Source of the DNA: Lineus longissimus
Taxonomy: Eukaryota > Nemertea > Pilidiophora > Heteronemertea > Lineidae
Assembly (NCBI RefSeq): GCF_910592395.1
Contig: NC_088315.1
Span: forward strand, 17,283,808 to 17,347,807
DNA: 64,000 bases
Direction: 5' to 3'
Shown piece by piece: positions 46,436 to 55,805 of this stretch; position 1 is the first letter of the stretch; each line of letters opens with the position of its first letter. A program made the position numbers and the translations under genes. A model generated the notes under the pieces. The model made no database searches. It saw nothing but the letters and a program-made list of their open reading frames with translations, and had not been told where the DNA came from.

Positions 46436-46523
46436 GGTGCTGCAAGAACAAAGTTCGCTCCAGCACTGAGGTGTTGCAAGAACAAAAGTTCACTACAACA
46501 TTAGTTGCAGAACAAAGTTCGTA
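46427..46523 (+). repeat. Tandem hairpin array after the capsid gene
   Basis: About 2.5 units of roughly 37 bp. Each has a CAGCAC/GTGCTG (or GTGTTG) stem followed by a GAAC-AAA-GTTC hairpin. The first unit supplies the TGA of the preceding frame. The layout resembles the double-hairpin repeat with a different first stem. Confidence 0.75.
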
Positions 46524-46587
46524 CAACACTAAATTAAATACTAAATACTAGATAATGAGTTTTACTAGTGATTTTCTAAGTAATTAA

Positions 46588-46824
46588 ATGGATACACCAG
46601 GAAAGAAAGATATCATAAATACACTGTATCAAAGTTTACTGTTGGCATCAACAACAATTGGTTACTCTATGCTACTGAAAAGGTTCTTGAGAATCAATAT
46701 TGGTCCCCCAAGTCAGGCCGACCTAGAGGAAATTCTTAAACTGGGCGGAACTGTAGCTATTAGCAATGGAACATTAGAGTACCTTTACGATCAAGGAATC
46801 CTACCCAGAAATATTATGAAGTAA
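46588..46824 (+). CDS. Small membrane protein, Polinton type
   Basis: 78 aa with one hydrophobic helix at about residues 14-32 and a second, weaker one at about 50-62. It has the TTAAATGG start context shared with neighbouring genes. Small membrane proteins of this kind lie beside capsid genes in Polintons; function unknown, perhaps an internal membrane or entry component (inference). Confidence 0.6.
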   Translation: MDTPGKKDIINTLYQSLLLASTTIGYSMLLKRFLRINIGPPSQADLEEILKLGGTVAISNGTLEYLYDQGILPRNIMK

Positions 46825-46881
46825 GAATAATTTACTTATTTGATAAAAGGTAAATTTGAAAACGAAAATTTACTTAACTAA

Positions 46882-47658
46882 ATGGTTACTGTAATGAACA
46901 TAGATTCAAGTGACTACCCAGATTAGAGTTCAAGTGATTTAACAGTCAATCTCAAGACTGAAATTCAGGATACATGTAGCATCACTTTAACTTTTGCAGT
47001 AATACCTTGTACATTCTACAACATAAGTGCAGCCAGGGAGAATAACCGAATCAAAGTTAAGGGGTTTGATGTGGCAGAGATTACGCTACCAGATGGTCTC
47101 TATGACCTACAGAGCTTTTCAAAAGTATTTGCGGATAAGTTGAAAGAAAATAGTATGAGTAGAGGTGCTGTCAGATTTGACCTTGAAGAACCAACAGGTA
47201 AGGCCATCTTACACTTCCTAAAGAGAAAAAATGAGGCGCATTATCAGATCTATTTTCTTGGTAAAAGTAATGAATTATTTGGCATGAAATCAGAATGGCC
47301 TTACCCTTTAGACAATAAAAGTAAGGATGATGTTGTAAGCGAGAAACCCATCAATTTTAGACCAATTAACCATTTTGTTTTTCACTGTGACATAATCGAA
47401 TCTAATAGTGTATTAAGTAATGGTGAAGCATCTGATGTGCTAACCACAAGACCAATAAAGGAAGCTAAGTTTGGAGATTTAATAGCATACACATTTGAGA
47501 AACCAATAGCAATTCCCTGTAAACCAAGATTCAATAAGCTGAATATTCGCTTAACTGATGAAAAAGGTGACATCATCGATCTTAATGGTCATAATGTACA
47601 GTACCAATTGGTATTAACTCGAGCTATGCTCTCAGGACAAAGTCCGACACATCATTAA
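46882..47658 (+). pseudogene. Minor capsid (penton-like) protein 1, in-frame TAG
   Basis: The frame starts at the ATG at 46,882 in the usual CTAAATGG context, meets a TAG at 46,924-46,926 (codon 15), and is then open to 47,658. The open part from 47,071 is 195 aa. The C-terminal block LTDEKGDIIDLNGHNVQ has the pattern seen near the end of single jelly-roll minor capsid proteins and recurs in the protein at 55,806. The last residues (TRAMLSGQSP) are encoded by a double-hairpin repeat. Initiation downstream of the TAG or readthrough is possible, but simple decay is the plain reading. Confidence 0.6.
47618..47647 (+). repeat. Double-hairpin repeat, copy at penton 1 end
   Basis: Canonical 30-bp form: a GAGC-TAT-GCTC stem-loop, spacer TCA, then a GGAC-AAA-GTCC stem-loop. 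Translated as the C-terminus of the penton-like frame. Confidence 0.85.
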
Positions 47659-47691
47659 ATTCACTGGAATTAACATTTTCACTGGAATTAA

Positions 47692-48150
47692 ATGGCTGGC
47701 ATTGGTATGTTATTTGGATCTGCAATAATCAATGGATTAGCATTCACTGGATCCGGTTACCTTTTCAAGTCACTAGACAAAAACGGTTATGAAGATGAAG
47801 TGAAAAGACATGATTTGGCTCAGGAGCAATTACAGAAGGCCTCCACAGAATGGGAGGAGCATAGAAAGAGTACTATTGACTTTGTTAATCTTGAATTAAA
47901 GAGAGAAAGAGACGCTTCTATTGATTTTAACAATACTGATTCAGCACTTACTGTTTACAATCATTTACATCCAGAAAGAACTATTGTACTACCTCAGCGA
48001 CCACAATTAAGTGATTACTACCAACCTAGTGATGAAATGAAGAAATACGAGTACCTATGGATTATCCTAGGACTTAGTGGTTTAGGGTTAATAATTTATT
48101 ATTTTACTAGGGTTAGAAAGACTAAGACCACTGATCGGACACAGTCCTGA
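47692..48150 (+). CDS. 152-aa membrane protein, Polinton type
   Basis: A Gly-rich hydrophobic N-terminus (about 2-25), a charged helical middle with coiled-coil character (about 35-70), and a TM helix near 122-140 followed by a basic tail. The TAAATGG start is present. The stop codon is supplied by a half copy of the hairpin repeat (48,135-48,150). It lies between the penton-like gene and the ATPase, a usual place for virion membrane or minor proteins; the function is not known. Confidence 0.6.
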   Translation: MAGIGMLFGSAIINGLAFTGSGYLFKSLDKNGYEDEVKRHDLAQEQLQKASTEWEEHRKSTIDFVNLELKRERDASIDFNNTDSALTVYNHLHPERTIVLPQRPQLSDYYQPSDEMKKYEYLWIILGLSGLGLIIYYFTRVRKTKTTDRTQS

Positions 48151-48165
48151 TGATCAGAAGCGGGA

Positions 48166-48786
48166 CTAAGATTTTTGATGGGAAAGAGTAAATCCAAATG
48201 GATGTTGTAGTCTAATGATCAGTTTTGATCCTTTTTTCATCTTAAGTTCTTCTATGTAGTACTGTCTTTTCTCCTTAGGAATAACACTGTTTTCTTCTAA
48301 GGCATCTTTCATGGCTGATTCATCCTTGTTAAAGAACAGGACTAAAATTCTTATGTTCTCTCTGTAGTCCTTGACAACTGAATTGTACTTCTGAACTAGT
48401 TACCAAACAGTGAGATTGTAGTGCCTGCCGGAAAAGGCAAGATTACATAACTCGGACACCTTCTTTTTTGTGTCTCTCAAATTAGCATAGTCATCAATTA
48501 GGAATAATGTGTTAGAACCAGCAAAGGTCAGAGTAGCAAACTGAAGCACAAGGTCCAAATTACTGGCCACAGCTTCGGGATTAACTATGTAGACGTTCTT
48601 GTCTTGGTAAATCCATTTCCTTTCATATGTCTTATTGTTGAAATATGTTGGACAGAAAATGACTATGTTCTGGAACTTGTGCCGATACTCCTTTTCTAAG
48701 AGGTCAAGGGCAAAATATGTCTTACCACAATTGGTAACACCAGAAATTAACATATTGTGTGGCTCGTAAATAAATACTTCACTCAT
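48166..48786 (-). pseudogene. DNA-packaging ATPase (A32/FtsK-like), one TAA
   Basis: A genome-packaging ATPase of about 206 codons. The Walker A motif is GVTNCGKTYF near the N-terminus and the Walker B motif FLIDDYAN lies near residue 97. The frame is open for 128 codons, hits a TAA on the minus strand (48,400-48,402), then continues in the same frame for 77 codons to 48,166 with the expected C-terminal region. It starts head-to-head with the integrase gene, only 4 bp apart. Non-functional unless the stop is read through. Confidence 0.82.
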
Positions 48787-48790
48787 TTAA

Positions 48791-49912
48791 ATGGATGTAA
48801 AGGATGACACACAGCAGTATCTAAGGGATTTGTACTACAACCCCGAGAGTCCCGTGGCTTACAGTTCTTTGAGTAAAATCTGGAAACAGGTCAAGGAAGA
48901 TATGACTTCGTCACGAGAGCAGAGCTCAGGAAAACTTATTAAACAAAAAGAAGTGAAAGAATTTCTAGAAACACTACCAACTCACCAACTACACAAACCG
49001 GCCATTAAGAAATTCACCTTCAGGAAGACAATGGTATCGTACATCGATCAACAGTGGCAAGCTGATCTGGTTGACATGCAGAAATTCGAGAGTAAGAATA
49101 AGGGTTTCAGATTCATTTTAACAGTCATAGATCTATTTAGTCGTTTTTCTTGGGCTCTAGCAGTTAAGAGTAAGAGGGGAGAAGAAATCAGAGATGCCTT
49201 CAAATTGATTTTCAGAGAAGCAAAACCAGAAAAGATCCAGTTTGATGACGGTACAGAATTTTACAACAAACACTTCAAGGAACTCTTAACAGAAAATGAC
49301 ATAGAATGGTTCTCCACAAAATCTGATAAGAAGGCAGCAGTAGTAGAGAGATTCAATAGAACCCTTAAAGAAAAAATGTGGCGTTATTTCACCGCTAAGG
49401 AGACTGACAAGTGGATTGACGTTCTGGATGACCTGGTCAGCGGCTACAATAACACATTTCACTCATCAATAGGTATGAAACCTGTAGACGCCAGAAAGAT
49501 GGAAAACGAAGGAACAGTGTGGTACAATCTTTACGGTCTTCACCTCAAAGAGACATTTGGTAATCCAAAGTACAAAGTAGGTGACAGTGTAAGAATTTCA
49601 AAGTACAAGTCCATTTTCGGTAAAGGTTACATGCCCAACTACACTGAGGAGGTGTTCCAAATCAAACAGATCATCTTTACTCACCCTATCGTCTACAAGC
49701 TTGAGGATTACCACAAAGAAGAAATTCAGGGATATTTCTATGAAGAGGAATTGAGCTATGTTCCTAATCCTGACCAGCTAGAGTACAAGATCGAGAAAAT
49801 CCTCAGGTACAAGACCAGTAAAGGCAAGAAATACGGATTAGTGAAGTGGAAGGGTTACAGTGATAAGTTCAATGAATGGTTACCAGTTTCTGATATCAAA
49901 TCATTGAAATGA
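48791..49912 (+). CDS. INT: Retroviral-type integrase with chromodomain
   Basis: 373 aa, intact. DDE core: first Asp in WQADLVDM (about residue 97), second in QFDDGTEF (about 153), Glu in AVVERFNRT (about 190). It is followed by an SH3-like stretch and a C-terminal chromodomain (about 330-373: IEKILRY, VKWKGYSDKFNEW), which in related integrases guides insertion to chromatin. The N-terminal part contains MTSSREQSS, encoded by a decayed hairpin repeat (48,902-48,930). It would catalyse insertion of the element with 6-bp staggered cuts. It is the one core gene here that is fully open. Confidence 0.92.
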   Translation: MDVKDDTQQYLRDLYYNPESPVAYSSLSKIWKQVKEDMTSSREQSSGKLIKQKEVKEFLETLPTHQLHKPAIKKFTFRKTMVSYIDQQWQADLVDMQKFESKNKGFRFILTVIDLFSRFSWALAVKSKRGEEIRDAFKLIFREAKPEKIQFDDGTEFYNKHFKELLTENDIEWFSTKSDKKAAVVERFNRTLKEKMWRYFTAKETDKWIDVLDDLVSGYNNTFHSSIGMKPVDARKMENEGTVWYNLYGLHLKETFGNPKYKVGDSVRISKYKSIFGKGYMPNYTEEVFQIKQIIFTHPIVYKLEDYHKEEIQGYFYEEELSYVPNPDQLEYKIEKILRYKTSKGKKYGLVKWKGYSDKFNEWLPVSDIKSLK

Positions 49913-49999
49913 AATAAAGTCTCTAAAGTGACTTAAGTCACAAGAACAAGTTCGAAAAACGTAATTTAAAAAAAAATGTCCTACTAAATAAAGAAAGAA

Positions 50000-51094
50000 A
50001 TGGAGGGAGCAATATTTGATAATCAAAATGGTATGATGAATCAGAATAATATGATGAATCATGATAATATGATGAATCAAAATATTCAGAAGTTTTTGTA
50101 TTATTTGCATCAAAATATTATGTTAAATCAAAATATGATAAATCAGATTATGTTAAATCAAAATATGATAAATCAGTTTATCTTAAATCAGATTATGTTA
50201 AATCAAAACATGGAAAATCAGAATAATATGATGAATCAAAACATGGAAAATCAACCTACAATTTATTGTGTTAAGTGCTGTGAAAAGAAACCTGAAATTA
50301 ATTTTGAAAAGAACAGGCGTAATAAACTACTTGATTACTGTAAAGAATGTGGTTCAAGTAAAATCAAGGGATGTAATAAATGTTATGAAATTAAATTACT
50401 AAGTGATGGTGAATTTGGTAAAGACGGAAATAGAGGTAACTGCAGATCATGTTTTAATTCATATTACAAAAAGGATTACCTTGACCAAAATGGTAATAGA
50501 GACAGACACAAAATTAGAGTTGGTCTAAACCGCATTTCTAAGGGAGAGTGTAACGGTAATTCCTCATTTAATCTAGGATGTACAGACAGTTTCTTCCATC
50601 AGTGGTTAGAGTACCAGAGGAGTCTATCTCCAATAGGACAAAGTCCCGAGAACAGAGTTCGAATAGAAGAAGAAGAGTTGGATCATGTCTTACCAATCAA
50701 GGAGTTCAAAGATAAACCTGAACTGTGCTTTGCTTGGTTTAACATAAGACCAATGGAAAAGACAGAAAACAGACAGAAGAGTGCTACAGTAGACTACACA
50801 CTATTTAAGGATCAATTGGATAGGTCAATGGATTTCATGGTAAAGATGAGAAGTGAAAACTGGTTTGTCTTTCGAGACCAGAATGTAATACCAGATTGGA
50901 AAATAGTGATATCACAGCATTTCGGGGATTATCTTCGTGATAAAAATATGATTCTGCTTGATAGATTATCGAATTTAAATAATAACATGAGAATGAACCA
51001 GAACATTAACATATGTAGTCAGACAGAAATCATAAACGAGATGATTAAGTTGAATAATAGACTTGAAAGAAATTTACTCTTTGCAGTGAATTGA
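50000..51094 (+). CDS. Zinc-ribbon and HNH-type nuclease-like protein
   Basis: 364 aa. Residues 1-85 are a low-complexity Met/Asn/Gln tract built from a short DNA repeat. Next come Cys pairs typical of zinc binding (CVKCCEKK, CKECGS, CNKCYE, CRSC; about residues 88-155). A region near 225-265 with LDHVLPIKEF and a later WFNIRPM resembles HNH-type endonuclease cores of viral and phage nucleases (inference from motif). A hairpin repeat encodes SPIGQSPENRV just upstream. The start at 50,000 is AT-rich. The role could be DNA processing or homing-type cleavage; biochemical activity is unproven. Confidence 0.6.
   Translation: MEGAIFDNQNGMMNQNNMMNHDNMMNQNIQKFLYYLHQNIMLNQNMINQIMLNQNMINQFILNQIMLNQNMENQNNMMNQNMENQPTIYCVKCCEKKPEINFEKNRRNKLLDYCKECGSSKIKGCNKCYEIKLLSDGEFGKDGNRGNCRSCFNSYYKKDYLDQNGNRDRHKIRVGLNRISKGECNGNSSFNLGCTDSFFHQWLEYQRSLSPIGQSPENRVRIEEEELDHVLPIKEFKDKPELCFAWFNIRPMEKTENRQKSATVDYTLFKDQLDRSMDFMVKMRSENWFVFRDQNVIPDWKIVISQHFGDYLRDKNMILLDRLSNLNNNMRMNQNINICSQTEIINEMIKLNNRLERNLLFAVN
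50635..50664 (+). repeat. Double-hairpin repeat in nuclease-like gene
   Basis: GGAC-AAA-GTCC, spacer CGA, GAAC-AGA-GTTC. The second stem differs from the canonical GAGC/GCTC by a paired change. In frame within the ORF. Confidence 0.8.
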
Positions 51095-51113
51095 TTTTAT
51101 TTTACTTAATTAA

Positions 51114-51365
51114 ATGAATAGAACTTGGGGTTACACAAAACGACCACGTAATTGGAAAGAAAGATTAGAACGATTTCATAGAGAATTAGAGGCAGAAGTA
51201 GAGTCAAAGTTGGAGCCTGGTCCCGAAAAACCTTTAAAACCTGCTGGGCCTGCAGGGTCAGAAAAACCTTTAAAATTTAATGTACTTCAAAAACCTGTAG
51301 TGTCTGCAAGATCAACACTAAACACTGGAAATGACAGAACAACTGATTCTAGTTATTCCCACTAA
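51114..51365 (+). CDS. 83-aa hypothetical, basic/Pro-rich
   Basis: It starts at an ATTAAATG context 19 nt after the previous gene and ends 4 nt before the next, so position and start motif support expression. Contains a short Pro/Gly/Lys repeat (EKPLK twice). No known domain. Confidence 0.45.
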   Translation: MNRTWGYTKRPRNWKERLERFHRELEAEVESKLEPGPEKPLKPAGPAGSEKPLKFNVLQKPVVSARSTLNTGNDRTTDSSYSH

Positions 51366-51369
51366 TTAA

Positions 51370-52029
51370 ATGGATGGAGACAACAAGGTTTATCCAGATT
51401 TAAGTAATTTAAACTCTGAAAGTCAATTAAACTATGAAAGGTCTGAAAAGCATACAGAAAGTAACCCTCAGTCTTTCAGGCTTAATTCAATTAGTGATGT
51501 CAAGAGGTTTTTTGAGGGCGAGATTGAATGCAGGAGAAAGATATCTTTAAAATACAAAAAAGCTTTTGATGTGATTACTGGCATTAGCCATTTCCTTAAT
51601 TTTGCCAGCGTTGCAGCTGGCTCTGTTGGTGTTTCCGCTTTAGCTGGTGTCATCACGGCACCGATAGGCTTAGCTTTGGGTGGCGTAACAATAGGTAGTG
51701 CCATTATTTCATCAGCCTTAGGCTGGGAGAAAAAGAATATTCTTAGGAAAATTGAAAAGCATGAGAAGATATCACAACTGGCCATTTCCAAACTTAACAC
51801 AATCAATGATTTGGTCAGTAAAGCCTTAACCGATTCTCACATATCTACAGAGGAATTCGGTTTAATACTCAAGGAGAAGGAGAAGTACATTTCCATGAAA
51901 AATGCCATTAGGAAAAAACAAAGGGAGACCAATTCCAATGTCGATGTAGAGTCCCTTAAAAAGACTTTTTTAGAAGAAGGAAAAAAACTACCACAGACAG
52001 AGATGCTAGAAAAACTAAAAGTTCAGTAA
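51370..52029 (+). CDS. 219-aa Polinton-type membrane/coiled-coil protein
   Basis: A helical N-terminal half, a long hydrophobic Gly/Ala segment (about residues 75-118, probably two TM helices), then a charged helical C-terminal half with coiled-coil pattern. Proteins of this layout are common in Polintons of marine invertebrates and remain uncharacterised. It starts at ATTAAATGG and ends 11 bp before paired hairpin repeats. Confidence 0.6.
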   Translation: MDGDNKVYPDLSNLNSESQLNYERSEKHTESNPQSFRLNSISDVKRFFEGEIECRRKISLKYKKAFDVITGISHFLNFASVAAGSVGVSALAGVITAPIGLALGGVTIGSAIISSALGWEKKNILRKIEKHEKISQLAISKLNTINDLVSKALTDSHISTEEFGLILKEKEKYISMKNAIRKKQRETNSNVDVESLKKTFLEEGKKLPQTEMLEKLKVQ

Positions 52030-52040
52030 ATCATACAGGA

Positions 52041-52100
52041 CTCGAGCTCTGCTCTCAGGACAAAGTCCGACTAGGACAAGGTCCCGAGAACAAAGTTCGA
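52041..52100 (+). repeat. Two adjacent double-hairpin repeats, intergenic
   Basis: A canonical copy at 52,041-52,070 and a variant at 52,073-52,100 with GGAC-AAG-GTCC and GAAC-AAA-GTTC stems. They lie between the ends of two convergent genes (52,029 and 52,233). Confidence 0.85.
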
Positions 52101-53453
52101 CTAAATAGTCCTAATCCTAATGTGGTTTATCACTATCACTATTATCATGACTTTGGTGTTAGGGATGAATTTCACCAAGTAGCACTACCATCAGCACCAC
52201 CCTATTCATTAGTTTAAGAATGATTTCGCAACTCAAGCGAAGTTTGAATCGCTGTAATCCATGTAGCCTTCATAATACATTCCAAATGGTAAGGTGCTTA
52301 TTCCATCTTCAAGTATGAACCTCTTGTCATCAAAAGGACTGAGGCTTTTTTTGTCAACTTCTTCCAAATAGATTTGGTGTTTATCTGATCTTAAGTGTCT
52401 CATCTTGTGGTAAAATGACCTACTCTTTTCAAGACAATCAACATAGTCATCAAATGAGATATTTCTCCTTACTACATTCTTGGCAATACCCTTCAATTTC
52501 TTAGAATCGTAATCTTTTGTCCTGTAAGCGTACATCTTACTTCTCAGGGCAATGAATTCAGTCATCTCTACTCCTCCTAGCTCATCCTTAAAGTAGCCTG
52601 GTACCTTCTTTTTACTGGTATCATAGAATGTATGATCTTTTGGATAATTACTGAAATCAAAATAGTGTCTCAACTCCTTTAAGTCTTTAGTTAAGTCATC
52701 AGTATTAATGTTAACTACGAAAGAATCTGTATCTAGATACAGTAATTCAATATTTTTCTCACCAAAATATGGTTGAAGAACTTCATAATAGAACTCATAC
52801 ATTAATAATTTAGACAATTCAAGTACGGCAGCTCCTATGTAGATTGGTTTGTTGAATTTCATTGATGTTTTCCTCATGCTAATAGCAGCATTATGTTCGT
52901 CAAATACGCATATCGATGAAAACCTGGGATTGGCCATTACATTCCTGGCTCTCTCCCCGTCCGATACCAATTCAATTTCAACCCTGTTCCTTACATTCTC
53001 ACAAGTCTTTCCGTAGAACGCATTATTCATGAGCTTAAAATAGTCTTTCTCAAAATCAGTCTTAGAATCCATACGTCTTTTAGTGTTAAAATCAATGTAT
53101 GGTGCTAACCACTTTGATTGTTTAAAGCTTATCACTGAATGAACCCTCTTAAGTACCATTCCGTGCTTTAGGTAAAACTGTAGCATTCTGTAATGCACTA
53201 TGTAATTAGTTTTATCCTTTTGTGTTAGTATTAGTTTCTCTACATTTGATCTTTTATCATCACCCAGTAACTCCCTCTGGTAAGGACTTAATTCATCATC
53301 TTCAATAAAGAGAGATTCAGGACAGAATGGAAAGTTCCTTGACTTAAATTTAATATTTCCTGGATACTCCAAATCAACCTCTAAGAAGTAGCCTACTTCA
53401 CTATCACTTGGAATTGCCATAATCTGCTCTTTACTAATAGCATTCATGTTAAG

Positions 53454-53483
53454 TCGGACTTTGTCCTGAGAGCATAGCTCGAG
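53454..53483 (-). repeat. Double-hairpin repeat inside polymerase core
   Basis: Canonical form, translated as LELCSQDKVR without disturbing the frame of the DNA polymerase. Confidence 0.85.
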
Positions 53484-55187
53484 TGGATCAATATCTATCA
53501 TTTCAAAACTACCATAGGGTTGAGGTTCCATCATGGCCCATCCGTAAAGATTATTAGCATCGATGTACAGCAATTTATGACTCTCATCGGCCTTGATATG
53601 TCTTGTGCCCATAACACCCGATATTCCACCTCTTATTGCCTTTTCAAAAGTAAGTAATATGTTGGTATCAGTCAGTAGTTCTAGGTTTATTCCTGTGTAT
53701 TTCAAACCAGCTTGCCAGGTTAGGCCTGGTGCCGAGTAACAGTGACATGGATCTATCTGAAAGTAGTTCAAATTGACATCCCTGAATTTCTCAAATAAAT
53801 CAGCTAGAAGGATCACATCAGTTTTGAGGTAGAGGTCAATGAACTCACCGTGATTCCTGATCTTGAAATGATCCCATATTACCTTAGCTTCATCATAGGC
53901 AGAATCAGGTGCCATTTCATTTTTCAATTCGTCAAAAAACATAGACTTTTCTAGGTAAGTAACATTGTAGCTTTCATGTGATGTGTAAAAAGAGTAAGGT
54001 ACTGAACCCTTCTTCCTCAATAGCTTAAAGTCAGTGGTATTTGGGAACAGCTGTCTGGTAATTTTAAAATCATCATCCAACATTGATTTGGTTATGTTGT
54101 CTAAACTGGACTGCAGGAATCTGTACGAGTCCAAAAACCTGAAACAACCGAACTGAAATGAAATGTATTCCTCTGATGTTTTGGCAAGTATTTTCAGTTT
54201 CTTGTACTTCGGTAGCTTAGTCATTAATTCTTTAATAAATAAGTGAGAATCGTAATTACTGAGAAAAAACACTGGAACAAACATAGCTTTCTTTTCATTC
54301 AAATTACACGAGTTGTGAGCAGCACCTCGATATCTACCACAGTAGTGATCATGATCCTTGACCTTGTCATATCCCAAAGGTTGATTACAATAGTAACAAT
54401 GTGTTTCTAATTGATATTTATGCCAGTCTTCATCTGTCATTGTTAGAGGAAAGTTACAGTTCAATACATTAGAGAATTGTTCTTCCATCCTGATTAACCA
54501 ATCACAGAAATCATCTACAACATCAGCACCCCTGTGAGACACATACTGGCTACTGTAAAGGTGTGTGTAGTCTGAGTGAACATAAACACCAACAGCTGAT
54601 GCATTTTGTTTAAAAAGTTTCTTAAAATTCTGTTCTTTCACCATAGGTGGCTCTACTGACACTACTGGTATGTTGCCTTCGGCAGAAGAACAAGGTTCGC
54701 TTATTGATTCAAAATCAGCATAGATCACAAACGGAACTCTATTTTTGAATGAGTGTTTTTCAATTTAATTTGTGACCATTTACTGTTAGGTGGAGGCAAA
54801 GTAATCTTACAGTAATCGTGTTCTCCACATTTCTTTTTATGATTATCTAGTTTTGACTTCCTGTAAAAGTAATTCATGCATCTCCTGCAAAGATACACTC
54901 TATGAGCTAGTGTCCTGAAGAAAAGATTGATGTCTCTTATGTACATGAAATGGTCCTAGAAATACAGCAGATCGATGACATCATAATCATCATAATTCTT
55001 GGACAGGTAGAGAGGTTCTAGTTTTGCCTCACAGGTGCTCTTAGCCGATTCATTCTGCAATTTAAACACATTAATTTTGAGATTATTATCACTCTCTATC
55101 TTAGGAATATCCTTTTGAATACATACAGGAAATGAGTCTATTCGTACTCCGTACTGAGAGCTAGGCTCGATTACGACATCAGTAGTT

Positions 55188-55216
55188 TTCGAACTCTGTT
55201 CTCGTGACGAAGTCAT
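55188..55216 (+). repeat. Double-hairpin repeat variant in polymerase N-region
   Basis: Stems GAAC-TCT-GTTC and TGAC-GAA-GTCA; both are compensated relative to the canonical form. On the minus strand it encodes MTSSREQSS, the same peptide seen in the integrase. A half copy (GAGC-TAG-GCTC) lies just before it at 55,157-55,171. Confidence 0.75.
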
Positions 55217-55805
55217 TTCTAGCATATCGGTAGTAATATTTAATGTACTCTCTGGATTTTCTTTCAGATATTTAGCGGCCAATAAAGACCAGAGAAAACA
55301 TTTATTGTCATTTGATTCCACATTTATTACTGCTTTTGTTTTAAATGGTAATTTAGTGTAATGACCACCTTTACAACTCTTGTAGGAACAGATGGTCATG
55401 TTACAAGACTCTATTTTATTTAAAGTAAGTCCAGAACCTTGAAAGTACCTTTCCTCAATCTGTGTCTTAATGTAGTTTAACTGGTTGGTTATGGCATAAA
55501 TTGCCTGGTTCCTTTTACTATTTCTATTCCACTCACTTTCTTTATGCCATCTAGCTCATTTTCCTCAAATGCAAGTTTCTTATCCATAGTTTTAGGGATC
55601 AGTGATTGGGCTCGGGGTTGAGCAATAGGGACATAATCCGGATTTAATTTACTTAAGTGACCTTTGGTTCTCCTGTGAATGGCCATATTATTGTAGGATA
55701 TGTACTTGTCACATGTAGTGCAAAGTATTTTCTGATTCTTATCAGTCATTCTATTTATTAGATTAAAATTTATTAAATTCAATAAATCTCTTGAATTAAA
55801 TAGAA

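Larger units (their letters stand above)
52233..55749 (-). pseudogene. pPolB: DNA polymerase B (protein-primed type), N-terminus broken
   Basis: The replicative polymerase. The open core (52,233-54,728, 831 aa) has exonuclease motif I (YADFES, residues 2-7), a motif A equivalent (LYIDANNLYG, about 388), motif B (NNAFYGKT, about 568) and motif C with the catalytic pair YLDTDSF (about 665). Upstream segments on the same strand belong to its N-terminal region: 54,725-54,946 (zinc-finger-like CRRC...HKKKC), 54,956-55,399 and 55,489-55,749 (starting MTDKNQ, with a C2H2-like finger). They are separated by a frameshift in an A-run near 54,745, a TAG at 54,956-54,958 and a frameshift near 55,490-55,515. 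A hairpin repeat inserts LELCSQDKVR in the core (53,454-53,483). Probably inactive as a whole. Confidence 0.88.

Noticed and set aside
46924-54958. Stop-codon reassignment in the Polinton (TAG and TAA within genes)
   Set aside because: Only one or two stops per gene, of different kinds, together with frameshifts; other genes end normally with the same codons. Simple decay fits better.
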